Source of the DNA: Winogradskyella flava
GTDB taxonomy: Bacteria > Bacteroidota > Bacteroidia > Flavobacteriales > Flavobacteriaceae
Length of the DNA stretch: 64,000 nt
Assembly (NCBI RefSeq): GCF_014243395.1
Contig: NZ_JACLCP010000004.1
Span: 124,001-188,000 of the forward strand
Direction of reading: 5' to 3'
Shown in pieces: positions 17,790 to 26,319 of the stretch; within the stretch, counting starts at the first letter, position 1, and every line of letters starts with the position of its first letter. The notes under the pieces are model-generated. The model had not been told where the DNA came from. It saw nothing but the letters and a program-made list of their open reading frames with translations, and searched no databases. A program made the position numbers and the translations under genes.

Positions 17790-18869
17790 TTATAAAGAAA
17801 GTAAGTATTCTGCAGCAGCAAAAGGAGTCGTTTTTCCATTTTCGACCAAATCGATTTGTTGTTGTAATTTTGTTTTGATTTTCGGAGCATTATAAAAATT
17901 CGATTTAAGGTGCTCTTCTATAGTTTGTAGTAGCCAAAACGTATTCTGATTGTTTCTGTTTTGTTCAAAATACTGGTTGGATGTAGTGGTTTTAAGGTAG
18001 TCTTGGATCACCCGCCACACCGCTTCAATGCCTTCTTTTTGCAACGCCGAACATAGAAATACCTTGGGCGACCAGCCCGAATCTTTTTCAGGATAGAGAT
18101 GTAAAGCTCTATTAAATTCAAGCTTCGCGGATTTTGCAGCTTTGAGATTATCGCCATCAGCTTTATTAATCACAATGGCATCTGCCATTTCAATAATACC
18201 ACGTTTAATACCTTGTAATTCGTCACCTGCTCCAGCAAGTTTTAATAATAGAAAGAAATCTACCATACTATGTACGGCTGTTTCGCTTTGCCCAACACCA
18301 ACAGTTTCTATGATAATAGTATCAAAGCCTGCAGCTTCACAGAGAATAATGGTTTCCCTTGTCTTTCTAGCAACACCACCCAGAGAATTTCCAGATGCAG
18401 AGGGTCTAATGAAAGCATTCTTGTTTTTTACCAAATCTTCCATTCTGGTTTTATCACCAAGAATACTACCTTTACTTAAAGAGCTACTTGGATCTACGGC
18501 TAAAACTGCAACTTTTTTCCCAATACTGGTAAGATAAGTCCCAAAGGCTTCTATAAATGTACTTTTACCAACACCAGGAACACCAGTGATACCAATTCTA
18601 ATTGAATTGCTGGCATGCGGCAAGCAAGCATTTATAATGCCTTGTGCTTTCCTGGTGTGCGTTGGGTTCGTACTTTCAACTAAGGTGATGGCTCTACTCA
18701 ATGCGGTTATATTTCCCGAAGTGATGCCATGGACTAGATCACTTATCGATGGTTGACTTTTACGCTTGGCTTTTATGGATTTGGCAGAATCTGTACTTAG
18801 TGCTTTTGGAGGCGAAATCCCATCTTGTTCTTGCAACGCAGATTTATATGTTTTGATCTTTTTCACCAC
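17790..18869 (-). CDS. meaB: Methylmalonyl-CoA mutase-associated GTPase MeaB (ArgK family)
   Basis: 359 residues. A G3E-type P-loop GTPase that protects and reactivates B12-dependent methylmalonyl-CoA mutase in the cytosol. Visible motifs: G1 in [18 protein letters not shown], the [22 protein letters not shown] segment split by the switch region, [11 protein letters not shown], and G4 in VINKADGDN. The C-terminal helices form the dimerisation arm. The first two codons are GTG GTG and I see no ATG upstream before a stop, so it starts at GTG. No mutase gene is in the window, but a cobalamin adenosyltransferase is at 31797-32372. The stop codon abuts the palindromic element. Confidence 0.93.
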   Translation of the reverse strand: MVKKIKTYKSALQEQDGISPPKALSTDSAKSIKAKRKSQPSISDLVHGITSGNITALSRAITLVESTNPTHTRKAQGIINACLPHASNSIRIGITGVPGVGKSTFIEAFGTYLTSIGKKVAVLAVDPSSSLSKGSILGDKTRMEDLVKNKNAFIRPSASGNSLGGVARKTRETIILCEAAGFDTIIIETVGVGQSETAVHSMVDFFLLLKLAGAGDELQGIKRGIIEMADAIVINKADGDNLKAAKSAKLEFNRALHLYPEKDSGWSPKVFLCSALQKEGIEAVWRVIQDYLKTTTSNQYFEQNRNNQNTFWLLQTIEEHLKSNFYNAPKIKTKLQQQIDLVENGKTTPFAAAEYLLSL

Positions 18870-18881
18870 TTTGTGTTGCTG

Positions 18882-19448
18882 TTACGATTTGTTGCTTGAA
18901 TTTACCTTAAGAGGAATTTCAATTAAAGTTTGATCCCATGCCATGGTTAATTTTAAAGTTCCAAGTTTATTGTCAAAGGCAATGGTAAACTGTTCAACGG
19001 TTTCATCAAGCTGTTGAGCAGTCACTTCAATTTCAACAGCATCATAATTCGGATCCCACATCGGTTCCATTTTTTCGTTAACACCCCATTGATATTGCTT
19101 GGAATTAAACATGACTTTCCATGAGTTTTCCATGGGTACTGTCCAAAGTGTGTACTTTCCTTTTTTAAGGAGCATGCCATTTACCATTAAATCTTGATTG
19201 GTTTGAAAGGTTGTTGCTTCATTAGCACCTGTTCTCCAAACTTTATCAAAAGGAACTAAAGCACCAAAGACAATTCGATCACGTTTTGAGGGTCTATTAT
19301 ACTCTACTTTTAAGTCTAGGTCATTGAGTGAGATTTTTGCAGTATCCTTTGGACTTAAGCGAGGCGCGAAAATATTTTCAACAAATACGGAATATAAAAG
19401 TAAGCCTAATGCAATGATGGAAAGAAAAATGAGGAGGCGTTTTAGCAT
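18882..19448 (-). CDS. DUF2911 domain protein
   Basis: 188 residues with an N-terminal membrane anchor or uncleaved signal (about residues 4-24), then a soluble DUF2911 domain. The signature is visible: KISLNDLDLKVEYNRPSKRD, VFGALVPFDKVWRTGANEAT and GKYTLWTVP. DUF2911 is a Bacteroidota family of exported beta-rich proteins with no proven function. It ends 12 bases before the meaB start on the same strand, so the two may be co-transcribed. It is divergent from the ECF sigma operon. Confidence 0.87.
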   Translation of the reverse strand: MLKRLLIFLSIIALGLLLYSVFVENIFAPRLSPKDTAKISLNDLDLKVEYNRPSKRDRIVFGALVPFDKVWRTGANEATTFQTNQDLMVNGMLLKKGKYTLWTVPMENSWKVMFNSKQYQWGVNEKMEPMWDPNYDAVEIEVTAQQLDETVEQFTIAFDNKLGTLKLTMAWDQTLIEIPLKVNSSNKS

Positions 19449-19585
19449 AGTTATTTTAACTTAGAAAGGTTCTGGATTCTCAATTGAGTTTAAAATTTAA
19501 AGATAATTCAAATCCCTAAATTTATACAGTTCAAACGCTTAATTTTAAGCAAATCTTATAAAAGTCGAAAAAATTCAAGATTTTT

Positions 19586-19611
19586 TGCAACACCGACTTT
19601 TTTGTGTCGTC
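19586..19611 (+). promoter_or_regulatory. Probable ECF-type promoter of the sigma factor operon
   Basis: TGCAAC at 19586-19591 and CGTC at 19608-19611, 16 bases apart, fit the general AAC / CGTC layout of ECF-recognised promoters. It lies 32 bases before the proposed start codon, so autoregulation by the encoded sigma factor is likely. A T-rich stretch fills the spacer. Confidence 0.55.
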
Positions 19612-19643
19612 TTTAGAATAGAATCAACCAAAACCAATTAATC

Positions 19644-20201
19644 ATTAGCACGTTTCAAATTCATATTGTTGAAAAATGCAAGCAGAACGATAGACAGGCT
19701 CAAATGCAACTGTATAATCAATATTGCAATGGCATGCTCATAGTGGCGCTTCGGTTTGTTAAGGATACAATGGAAGCGGAGGATATTGTTCAAGAAGCTT
19801 TTATAAAAGCATTTACAAAGTTAGAGCAATATAAAGCTGAAGTAAGTTTTGGCGCATGGTTAAAACGTATTGTGATCAACAAGTGTATTGATGTTTTAAA
19901 AGCAAGGAAACAACGCTTGATTGAACTCGAAGAACATCATTTAAACCTCGTAGATACGGAATATGAAAATGATTGGATGGTGGATGATAGCATTACTATG
20001 GATGATGTGAAAATGGCAATCGAAGATTTGCCAGAAAAGTATAGGTATGTGGTAATGCTCTATTTAATTGAAGGTTATGATCACCAAGAAATTTCAGAAA
20101 TCCTGAGTATTTCTGAAGTAGCATCACGAACACAGTTATCAAGAGGAAAACAAAAATTGCAATTAGCATTAAAAACAGAGAAAAATGGCACAAGATCTTA
20201 G
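19644..20201 (+). CDS. ECF-type RNA polymerase sigma factor
   Basis: A sigma-70 family member of about 185 residues. Region 2 contains QLYNQYCNGM, FVKDTMEAEDIVQEAFIKAF and FGAWLKRIVINKCIDVLK; region 4 contains EDLPEKYRYVVMLYLIEGYDHQEISEILSISEVA. The first ATG (19704) cuts into region 2. The frame stays open 30 codons upstream, to a TAG at 19614, and reads STFQIHIVEKCKQNDRQAQ, which has the expected N-terminus of such sigma factors, but it holds no ATG, GTG or TTG. I place the start at the ATT at 19644 by inference; the conservative start is 19704. It overlaps the anti-sigma-like gene by 17 bases. Confidence 0.85.
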   Translation: MSTFQIHIVEKCKQNDRQAQMQLYNQYCNGMLIVALRFVKDTMEAEDIVQEAFIKAFTKLEQYKAEVSFGAWLKRIVINKCIDVLKARKQRLIELEEHHLNLVDTEYENDWMVDDSITMDDVKMAIEDLPEKYRYVVMLYLIEGYDHQEISEILSISEVASRTQLSRGKQKLQLALKTEKNGTRS

Positions 20202-20757
20202 AAATTTATTTAAAGAGGATTCAAAGGAACAGCATATCAAAATGTCTCAGGGTCATGAAGCACGGTTTTTAGAAAGACTTGATGAAGCATTACCTAAAAA
20301 GAAAAGGCCAAACAGATTTTTCTTTTTGAACATTGCAGCAAGTGTTGTTATACTATTAGGATTGAGTTTTGGTGCTTACAAAATGTTAAACAAGCCAACT
20401 ATTGATATTCCAGAAAAGAATGTCGCAGAAACTACCGAGGATTTAAAAACCTTAGGAGATGTTTCTCCGGACTTGAAAAAAGTAGAAGACTACTATTTGG
20501 CAAGTATCAATTTAGAATTATCGAAAGTGCAATTAACACCAGAGAATAAAGAGTTATTCGATGGTTATGTGCAACGCCTTAAAGAGTTAAATGAGGAATA
20601 TGACAAGTTAACCTTGGAACTCAATGACAATGGGCCAAATGAAGAAACGCTCGATGCCCTTATCGATAATTTAAAGTTAAGGCTGAATTTGGTCATGCGT
20701 CTTAAGGAAAAATTACAAGAATTTAATGATGAGTCTTTTAAAGAAGAAAGTATCTAA
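20185..20757 (+). CDS. Membrane anti-sigma-factor-like protein
   Basis: 190 residues with a cytosolic N-terminus (about 1-45, ending in a basic KKKRPNRFF), one membrane helix (about 47-67), then a periplasmic, helical, Glu/Lys/Leu-rich domain with repeated KLTLELNDN and LKLRLNLVMRLKEKL stretches that look like a coiled coil. I see no zinc-binding HxxxCxxC motif. Its start lies inside the sigma gene, which supports a sigma/anti-sigma pair in which the membrane protein holds the sigma factor until a periplasmic signal arrives. That role is inferred from position and topology. Confidence 0.72.
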   Translation: MAQDLRNLFKEDSKEQHIKMSQGHEARFLERLDEALPKKKRPNRFFFLNIAASVVILLGLSFGAYKMLNKPTIDIPEKNVAETTEDLKTLGDVSPDLKKVEDYYLASINLELSKVQLTPENKELFDGYVQRLKELNEEYDKLTLELNDNGPNEETLDALIDNLKLRLNLVMRLKEKLQEFNDESFKEESI

Positions 20758-20810
20758 TCAATATTTATAAATCAAAAATCAAAAAACGAACAGTTAAATC
20801 AAAAAAAATC

Positions 20811-22427
20811 ATGAAGACAATTAGAATTTTAGTGTTGTGCCTTGTGACCTCATTCGGTTATGCACAAAAAAAATTAAGTAAAACATCACAGTCTATTAAG
20901 GTTAACAAAGATGTTATTGTAGACCTAAATACGAGCTATGCTGAAATAGAAATAAGTACTTGGAACAAGGATATCGTTGAGGTCGAAGCCTATATCGAAA
21001 GCAGTAAATTGTCAGAAGAAGAATTAGAGCGTGCTCTTGAAGCATGGAACCTTAAAGTTGATGGTTCTAACGATAGAGTTACCATTTCTTCCAGAGGAGG
21101 TAGAGCAATAGGTTTGTTTGGCGAGAACGACTATGCCACTGTACTTAGAGATTTGGAGTTTGAACTAGCTGATTTACCGGAAATACCTCAAGTTGTAGTC
21201 ATGCCTAGCGTACCAAGCCTGGAAGGCTTTCCAGAAATGCCAGAGATGCCAGAGATGCCTGAATTTCCCGAATTACCAGAATTACCAGAAGGTATTAATA
21301 CTATAAGTTTTGATTACGACAAGTATCAGAAAGAAGGCGAAAAGTATTTGACAGAATGGAGTAAAAAGTACGAAAAAGAAGGCGGTAAGGAGTTACAAGA
21401 AAGCATGGAAGCATGGGCAAGAAAGTTTGCAGAATCTGGCTACCAAGAAAAAATGGCAAAATGGGGAGAAGAATATGGAAAGCGTTTTGAGGGTAAATGG
21501 GCCAAGGATATGGAGAAATGGGGAGAGAAGTTTGGTGAGAGTTTTGGAAAGGATATGGAAAAATGGGGCGAAGAGTTTGGTGAGAAATTTGGAGAAGAAT
21601 GGGCTGAAAAAATGGAAGCTTGGGGCGAACGTTTTGGAAAACAAATGGAAAAACAAGCTGTGCTTATAGAGAAAAGTGCTAAGCGAGCAGAGCTCATGGC
21701 AGAACGTGAAGAAAAAATAGCAGAGCGATATGAAGAACGTGCTGAATCAATGAAAGAGCGACGAGCAGAAATGGAAGAGCGAAGAAACTCTATGCGTGAT
21801 AAAAGAGAATCTATTTTGGCAAGACGACTAGAGTCCGGTAGCAATAGTAAGGTAAAAAAGGTGATTAAGATTAAAATCCCTAAAAGAGCTAAACTAAAGA
21901 CAGATATTAGGCATGGCGAGCTTAAGTTATCCTCTGTTATATATGATATGAGTGGTGATATATCACATGCCTTTTTGGTAGCAGATAACATTGATGGAAG
22001 TGACACTTCCATTAATGTTTCTTATTCTCCAGTGGTTATCAATAATTGGAATTTAGGAACTTTAAATCTTAATTATGTGGACAGAGCACAAATTAAGAGT
22101 GCAAAGAATCTAGTCTTAAACTCAAAGTCTTCTAATATCAATATTGAAAATCTAAGCGATACAGGAATCATAGATGGCAGTTTTGGAGATTTAACTATTT
22201 CTAACCTTGCAGAATCTTTTAAAAGTTTAAACTTGGTTCTAGAGAATAGCGATGCTTTAATAAATCTGCCTAAAGCTGTTGATTATAGTATGTATTTTAA
22301 GGGTAGTCGTTCTAAATTCAATAATAAGGTAACGTCCCAAAAAACAATCAGAAATTATCCTAATGGACAGAGTTCTGCCAGAAATATCATTGTTAATGCT
22401 AAGTTTAGTAATGTGATTATGAATTAA
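20811..22427 (+). CDS. Exported protein with Trp/Glu/Lys repeats and DUF4097-like beta region
   Basis: 538 residues with a signal peptide ending near SFGYAQ. An N-terminal beta region (about 25-100) is followed by a Pro/Glu segment (PEMPEMPEMPEFPELPELPEG, about 139-160), then a highly charged helix with repeats around WGEKFGES and WGEEFGEK (about 215-285, Trp spacings 12, 7, 15, 12, 7). An Arg/Glu helix (about 285-340) leads to a C-terminal beta region (about 345-538) resembling the DUF4097 putative-adhesin fold. It is third in the sigma/anti-sigma operon (53-base gap), so it is a candidate sensor or effector of that stress response. No function is established. Confidence 0.72.
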   Translation: MKTIRILVLCLVTSFGYAQKKLSKTSQSIKVNKDVIVDLNTSYAEIEISTWNKDIVEVEAYIESSKLSEEELERALEAWNLKVDGSNDRVTISSRGGRAIGLFGENDYATVLRDLEFELADLPEIPQVVVMPSVPSLEGFPEMPEMPEMPEFPELPELPEGINTISFDYDKYQKEGEKYLTEWSKKYEKEGGKELQESMEAWARKFAESGYQEKMAKWGEEYGKRFEGKWAKDMEKWGEKFGESFGKDMEKWGEEFGEKFGEEWAEKMEAWGERFGKQMEKQAVLIEKSAKRAELMAEREEKIAERYEERAESMKERRAEMEERRNSMRDKRESILARRLESGSNSKVKKVIKIKIPKRAKLKTDIRHGELKLSSVIYDMSGDISHAFLVADNIDGSDTSINVSYSPVVINNWNLGTLNLNYVDRAQIKSAKNLVLNSKSSNINIENLSDTGIIDGSFGDLTISNLAESFKSLNLVLENSDALINLPKAVDYSMYFKGSRSKFNNKVTSQKTIRNYPNGQSSARNIIVNAKFSNVIMN

Positions 22428-22548
22428 AACTACGTTCTACTATCAGTCCCTAATTCTCAACTTATTTCTACTTCCCAGATTTAAAAATCTATTTCCCTCT
22501 CCGACTTTCCATAAAATAGAATCGTATTTTTATGGAAATTTTATTTGA

Positions 22549-23235
22549 ATGTCCCTTTCATCATTTCAAGCTTTCTTAAAATCACTTAGTACATTTCCTT
22601 TATTGGGTGATTCAATGTCCAAAGAAGATTATATCGCATTAGACTTATCAGTAAATAATTCTGATTTGAAGAGCGTCAACGTATCATCATCAATAGCACT
22701 AGAAGTTTTTATATGGGATTTTATGGCAAAGCATAATGCCAAAGCTTCCTATGGTGGTTATCTAGAACAAAGAAGTATTTATCGGCGAAGTGACTATTTT
22801 AATCAAGATACTCCAGAGGAAGAGCGCAATATCCATTTAGGATTAGATTTATGGATAGAAGCTAGTGCACCTATTTTTTCGCCTTTGGATGCCAAAATAC
22901 ACAGTTTTAGGAACAATACTAATTATGGTGATTATGGACCAACAATTATATTGGAGCATAATTTAGAAAATAATAAATTTTACACACTCTATGGACATCT
23001 AAGTTTAGAGTCTCTAGTTGACTTAAAAGTTGGAAAAGAGATCAAGCAAGGTCAACAAATAGCAACACTTGGAACTGCTGAGGTTAATGGCGATTATCCA
23101 CCGCATTTACATTTTCAAATTATAAAAGATATCCAAGAATTTGAGGGTGATTACCCTGGTGTAAGCAATCATCACGATTTAGAGTTTTATAAAGAGAACT
23201 GTCCAGATCCTGGTCTGCTTTTAGGTTTGTTTTAA
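22549..23235 (+). CDS. M23 (LytM-type) family metallopeptidase
   Basis: 228 residues. The catalytic zinc site of the M23 family is complete: HLGLD with His96 and Asp100, and PPHLHFQI with His186 and His188. Around it lie SAPIFSPLDAKIHSF, the YTLYGHLS strand and KQGQQIATLG, all typical. M23 enzymes cut peptidoglycan cross-bridges, or act as regulators when the site is degenerate; here it is intact. I see no signal peptide, which is unusual for a wall hydrolase: it may be cytosolic, acting on another glycyl peptide, or exported by another route. Its stop overlaps the convergent gene at 23232 by four bases. Confidence 0.85.
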   Translation: MSLSSFQAFLKSLSTFPLLGDSMSKEDYIALDLSVNNSDLKSVNVSSSIALEVFIWDFMAKHNAKASYGGYLEQRSIYRRSDYFNQDTPEEERNIHLGLDLWIEASAPIFSPLDAKIHSFRNNTNYGDYGPTIILEHNLENNKFYTLYGHLSLESLVDLKVGKEIKQGQQIATLGTAEVNGDYPPHLHFQIIKDIQEFEGDYPGVSNHHDLEFYKENCPDPGLLLGLF

Positions 23236-23750
23236 AACTTATCAAAGTCATCAATGGCAAAAGCTTTATTATAATCATCTTCACCAATAGTATCACTTTC
23301 AGATGAGTCATAGTCCATTGTAATTTTCCATTCACCATCTATTTTTTTCATTATTACATGAAACTGCCCATAGTAGGATTGCTCATTGTCCGTATCCTTA
23401 TTTCTTACTAGTCTATAAATACCACGTTCGCTTGATGTATTTCCATCACATAAACGCTCAAAAAAGCGTAATGAGATATTACTGGTTTGGCCAGCTTTTT
23501 TATCACGTTCAAAGCCCGCTTTGTAATTATTTATGTAAGTATCATAATCCAAAATACGATTACCACCAGATACACGCACTAAGTCTTTAGAATGAATTTC
23601 TGCCATTAAGGTATAGTCAAGAGTTTCAAAGGCATTATAAAATTTTGCCCAAACAGAATTAATAGCTGTTAGATGATCCGTGTTTTGCGCCTTAGCTTGA
23701 CTATAACACAAAACCACTAGCAATATTGGAACCCATATTTTTCTTAGCAT
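23232..23750 (-). CDS. Exported NTF2/SnoaL-like (DUF4440-type) protein
   Basis: 172 residues with a signal peptide (ends near AKAQ). The mature protein follows the NTF2-like cone fold: AINSVWAKFYNAFETLDYTLMAEIHSKDLVRVSGG, with later strands YYGQFHVIMKKIDGEWKITMDYDS that match the usual close of a DUF4440 domain. Such domains bind small ligands or catalyse isomerisation-type reactions, but no active-site residues can be named here. It is 13 bases from the next minus-strand gene and overlaps the convergent M23 gene by four bases. Confidence 0.77.
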   Translation of the reverse strand: MLRKIWVPILLVVLCYSQAKAQNTDHLTAINSVWAKFYNAFETLDYTLMAEIHSKDLVRVSGGNRILDYDTYINNYKAGFERDKKAGQTSNISLRFFERLCDGNTSSERGIYRLVRNKDTDNEQSYYGQFHVIMKKIDGEWKITMDYDSSESDTIGEDDYNKAFAIDDFDKF

Positions 23751-23763
23751 TTCTATTTATGTT

Positions 23764-24171
23764 TTAAGTTGTGATAAGTTGTTTTTTTGACAAGGATGTA
23801 CCAATAAGAAAACCAATAAATACAAATAGACCATCAGAAATTGAAAACCATAATTCTTTAGGTAATGAGAAAATAACAAAGAATGTCATGGCTACCATTA
23901 AGAAACCAACAAGATAGGATGGAACAAGGCTTGTTTTAGAAATTTTAGCAGCTACGAACATTCCTGCAATGATGCCTATAAAATGTGCGATGACGACAAA
24001 TATTTTTGAACCCGTAGGGATTTTATCCATATTATTTTTTATCCATTCCATGTCCATAGGGTTGGCATCTTCAGGCAGTGGGAATAAATTGTGCCCAATC
24101 AAGGATTCGAAAATATAAACGGTTAGTGATGCAACTACAAGACCAACAATGGTGGCTAATACATTTTTCAT
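23764..24171 (-). CDS. Small four-helix integral membrane protein
   Basis: 135 residues with four hydrophobic segments (about 4-22, 59-80, 86-105 and 110-128). An acidic loop, PEDANPMDMEWIKNNMDK, follows the first. The short GMFVAAKIS turn and the final FIGFLIGTSLSKK resemble small uncharacterised membrane proteins of Bacteroidota. No catalytic or transport motif can be named. It is 13 bases upstream of the NTF2-like gene and likely co-transcribed with it; a terminator ending the previous unit sits just upstream (24205-24235). Confidence 0.72.
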   Translation of the reverse strand: MKNVLATIVGLVVASLTVYIFESLIGHNLFPLPEDANPMDMEWIKNNMDKIPTGSKIFVVIAHFIGIIAGMFVAAKISKTSLVPSYLVGFLMVAMTFFVIFSLPKELWFSISDGLFVFIGFLIGTSLSKKQLITT

Positions 24172-24204
24172 GACAAGAAAGATTAGTTAGTGGGTTTAAG
24201 ATAA

Positions 24205-24235
24205 TAAAAAAATCCCGATGTTTTATATCGGGATT
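24205..24235 (-). terminator. Rho-independent terminator of the 24258-24800 gene
   Basis: AATCCCGAT / ATCGGGATT is a perfect 9-bp stem with a 7-base loop. The A-run at 24206-24212 is a T-run on the minus strand. Confidence 0.85.
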
Positions 24236-24257
24236 CATAGTTATATATGATCTTTAA

Positions 24258-24800
24258 TCAATTACTAGGCATAAAATATTGGCCGTCATAACTACCAGAA
24301 ATCACTTGACCGTCATTTCTTGTAAATGTAAAAGTAAATGCAATGTTGAATTGTGTAAAGTTGGTTACAGTCATAGATGCTGATTGTGCATACATATCAG
24401 ATTCCGGGTTGTCATCGGATAATAATACAGTACCATGGTTAAATTCACTATCGATTACGGTGCTATTAATGGAGACGTCGTAATCTTCAATTTGGCTGTA
24501 TGTTGTATTCTGAATGGTAGTATCTTCAATCTCGAAATACACATAGCTTATATCACTTAGGTCACTATTGCCAGTAATTTCAGCACTTGTCTTATTAAAC
24601 AAACTGATACTAATTTCACTCGAGTCGATGGTTGAAGTATTTTCGTCAGTGATAATGGCAGAAACTAAATTATAGCTTTCACCATTAATGATAAATTCAC
24701 CAGCATTTTCGTTGGGTATGCCATCACCGTCATCTGGAGAGCAAGAGACTAATATACATGCAAATAGCATGGCGATTAGGCAAGGTAGTTTGGGTTTCAT
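24258..24800 (-). CDS. Putative lipoprotein
   Basis: 180 residues. The signal peptide MKPKLPCLIAMLFACILVSC ends at the lipobox Cys, followed by an acidic SPDDGDGIPN linker. The rest (EFIINGESYNLVSAIITDEN..., with strands every 10-15 residues and a closing NDGQVISGSYDGQYF) is beta-rich. The pattern of an N-terminal FxINGExYxL strand and a C-terminal GxYxG strand is common in small Bacteroidota lipoproteins of unknown role. It is a single-gene unit with its own terminator. Confidence 0.75.
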   Translation of the reverse strand: MKPKLPCLIAMLFACILVSCSPDDGDGIPNENAGEFIINGESYNLVSAIITDENTSTIDSSEISISLFNKTSAEITGNSDLSDISYVYFEIEDTTIQNTTYSQIEDYDVSINSTVIDSEFNHGTVLLSDDNPESDMYAQSASMTVTNFTQFNIAFTFTFTRNDGQVISGSYDGQYFMPSN

Positions 24801-24928
24801 AATGTCTAATTTTAAGTAGGTTCTAGAAGTAAATATATAATAAAAAAGTTTGATGGCTTAAAGCATTCTAAATTGACATTCTATTTTCATAGTACTATAG
24901 TTATAAAATAGCCAATCGTATTAGTTCA

Positions 24929-25615
24929 CTAATTCTTTGATCTTAGACGTTCAAATTCTTCAGATCGTTTTATTTGTTCTTCAAGATTCCAATCAAAATT
25001 AAATCTGTTTTTCAGGAATATACCAATGGAGTCTAATCCGATTGCGGCACGCCTTTTATCAATGTTTATAGGGTCGTAAACAGGCCAAACGTTGAAGCTT
25101 TTGGTTTCTGGATAGTATTTCATTTGTCCGCCATAGATTTGTAATTCACCTTTATCGGTGGCAATTCTATCTTCTGCTCGAACTAAAAATCGAGGCTCCA
25201 GTTTTTTATCTAAGACTGCTTGCTTCATTAAAGGAATATAATGTTCTCTTGTGTCTTGGTCTGTATGCTGTAAAACATTACAAATGGTTAGATTGCCCTG
25301 TGTGCCTATTTGGGTAGAGTCTGGCCATCCATATGTTTCCAAAATATTTTTGACTTTGATAATATTGGTTGCATGATTTTTTCTGTACGTGTTTTGATAA
25401 ACTTCCGCTTCCTTAGATTCAGGACCATAAATGGCCATTACAGAATCTCTCAAGCGAAGTGGTATTTGCTCTTTTTGCCAAATTGTATCTAAAATGGCGA
25501 TTAAGTTTTGAGATTTTTCCGGTGCTGTTTCGGTAGCATCTTTGCCTTTACAAGATGAAACGAAAATTGAAAAGCATACTAATGCAATTGGTAATAAAGA
25601 GACGTTATATTTCAT
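24929..25615 (-). CDS. DUF6624-like lipoprotein
   Basis: 228 residues with a lipobox (FVSSCKGKD). The mature part has the layout of DUF6624: LDTIWQKEQIPLRLRDSVMA, a YGWPDSTQIGTQGNLTICNVLQH motif, YIPLMKQAVLDKKLEPRFLVRAEDRIA and the YGGQMKYYPET segment. Proteins of this family are widespread in Bacteroidota, usually exported, and have no proven function. It lies in the run of small exported proteins between 23.2 and 27.8 kb, 62 bases from the next gene upstream. Confidence 0.77.
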   Translation of the reverse strand: MKYNVSLLPIALVCFSIFVSSCKGKDATETAPEKSQNLIAILDTIWQKEQIPLRLRDSVMAIYGPESKEAEVYQNTYRKNHATNIIKVKNILETYGWPDSTQIGTQGNLTICNVLQHTDQDTREHYIPLMKQAVLDKKLEPRFLVRAEDRIATDKGELQIYGGQMKYYPETKSFNVWPVYDPINIDKRRAAIGLDSIGIFLKNRFNFDWNLEEQIKRSEEFERLRSKN

Positions 25616-25677
25616 AACTCCAAATAGGTTAAAGAAAGGATGTTGGACTGAATTCTATGACTACACATAAATCTTAT

Positions 25678-26193
25678 TTATTGCCATAAAGTAGATAGAA
25701 GTTGTTTGTTTCCATCTTTTAGAGCTTTTTTAAGGTTTCCTGATTTCGTGCCCGCAAGAAAGACTTTATACTTATGAATGCCAGTAATATTAAGTGTATT
25801 ATCTTTCAACGTATATTCCATGTCAACATACATCGATGCCTTAGGTTCTTCAAATATCCATTTTATGTTTTTTATAGAAACCATAACTGAGATTATTGAA
25901 TCCGAGGGAAACACATAGCTAGGTGAGTAAATAAGGTTAATTTTAGTTTCTTGGGCTAATTCTTTAATTCCTTCTGAAAACACTTCATGAATATTTGGGT
26001 TTTTAGAATCTCCAATATGTTCGCCAAATTTCTTAACTCTTTGATAACTCGTGGCTTCTTGCAAGGTGAATACTACTGTCTTATCCTTAAGGCTATTTGT
26101 ATTTAGAAAGTATTCTTTTTTTGCTGCGCAATTATATGAAATAAATGAAAGGAGTACTAGAATTAATGCATGTCTGCTTAGGAACTTATACAT
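25678..26193 (-). CDS. Putative lipoprotein, family not recognised
   Basis: 171 residues. The N-terminus MYKFLSRHALILVLLSFISY is followed by NCAAKKEYF, where the Cys can be read as a lipobox cysteine with a weak -1 residue. The mature region mixes helices and strands, with KTVVFTLQEATSYQRVKKFG, an IKNIKWIFEEPKASMYVDM stretch and a Gly/Lys-rich end. No motif that I can assign. Part of the same-strand group of small exported proteins. Confidence 0.65.
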   Translation of the reverse strand: MYKFLSRHALILVLLSFISYNCAAKKEYFLNTNSLKDKTVVFTLQEATSYQRVKKFGEHIGDSKNPNIHEVFSEGIKELAQETKINLIYSPSYVFPSDSIISVMVSIKNIKWIFEEPKASMYVDMEYTLKDNTLNITGIHKYKVFLAGTKSGNLKKALKDGNKQLLSTLWQ

Positions 26194-26319
26194 ATATAAT
26201 AATGATATTTAATCAATTTGATTTGGCTACTACTAATATTTGATAAAATTAGCAAAAGAAAAATAGATCATAAATAACTCTGAGCTTTGATTGTTATTCC
26301 TTTTGCTTGCTTGTAAAGG

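Noticed and set aside
18142..18537. 131-codon plus-strand frame over meaB
   Set aside because: Antisense to the conserved GTPase motifs of MeaB.
19560..19600. AAAAGTCG / CGACTTTT hairpin upstream of the sigma gene as a terminator
   Set aside because: It lies between divergent starts, where no transcript ends, and overlaps the -35 region; more likely a by-product of the A/T-rich promoter.
21440..22012. 190-codon open frame on the minus strand across the charged-repeat gene
   Set aside because: Its Ser/Phe/His-rich translation is the mirror of a Glu/Lys-rich repeat with biased codons; no start context, and it is antisense to a gene with a signal peptide and operon context.
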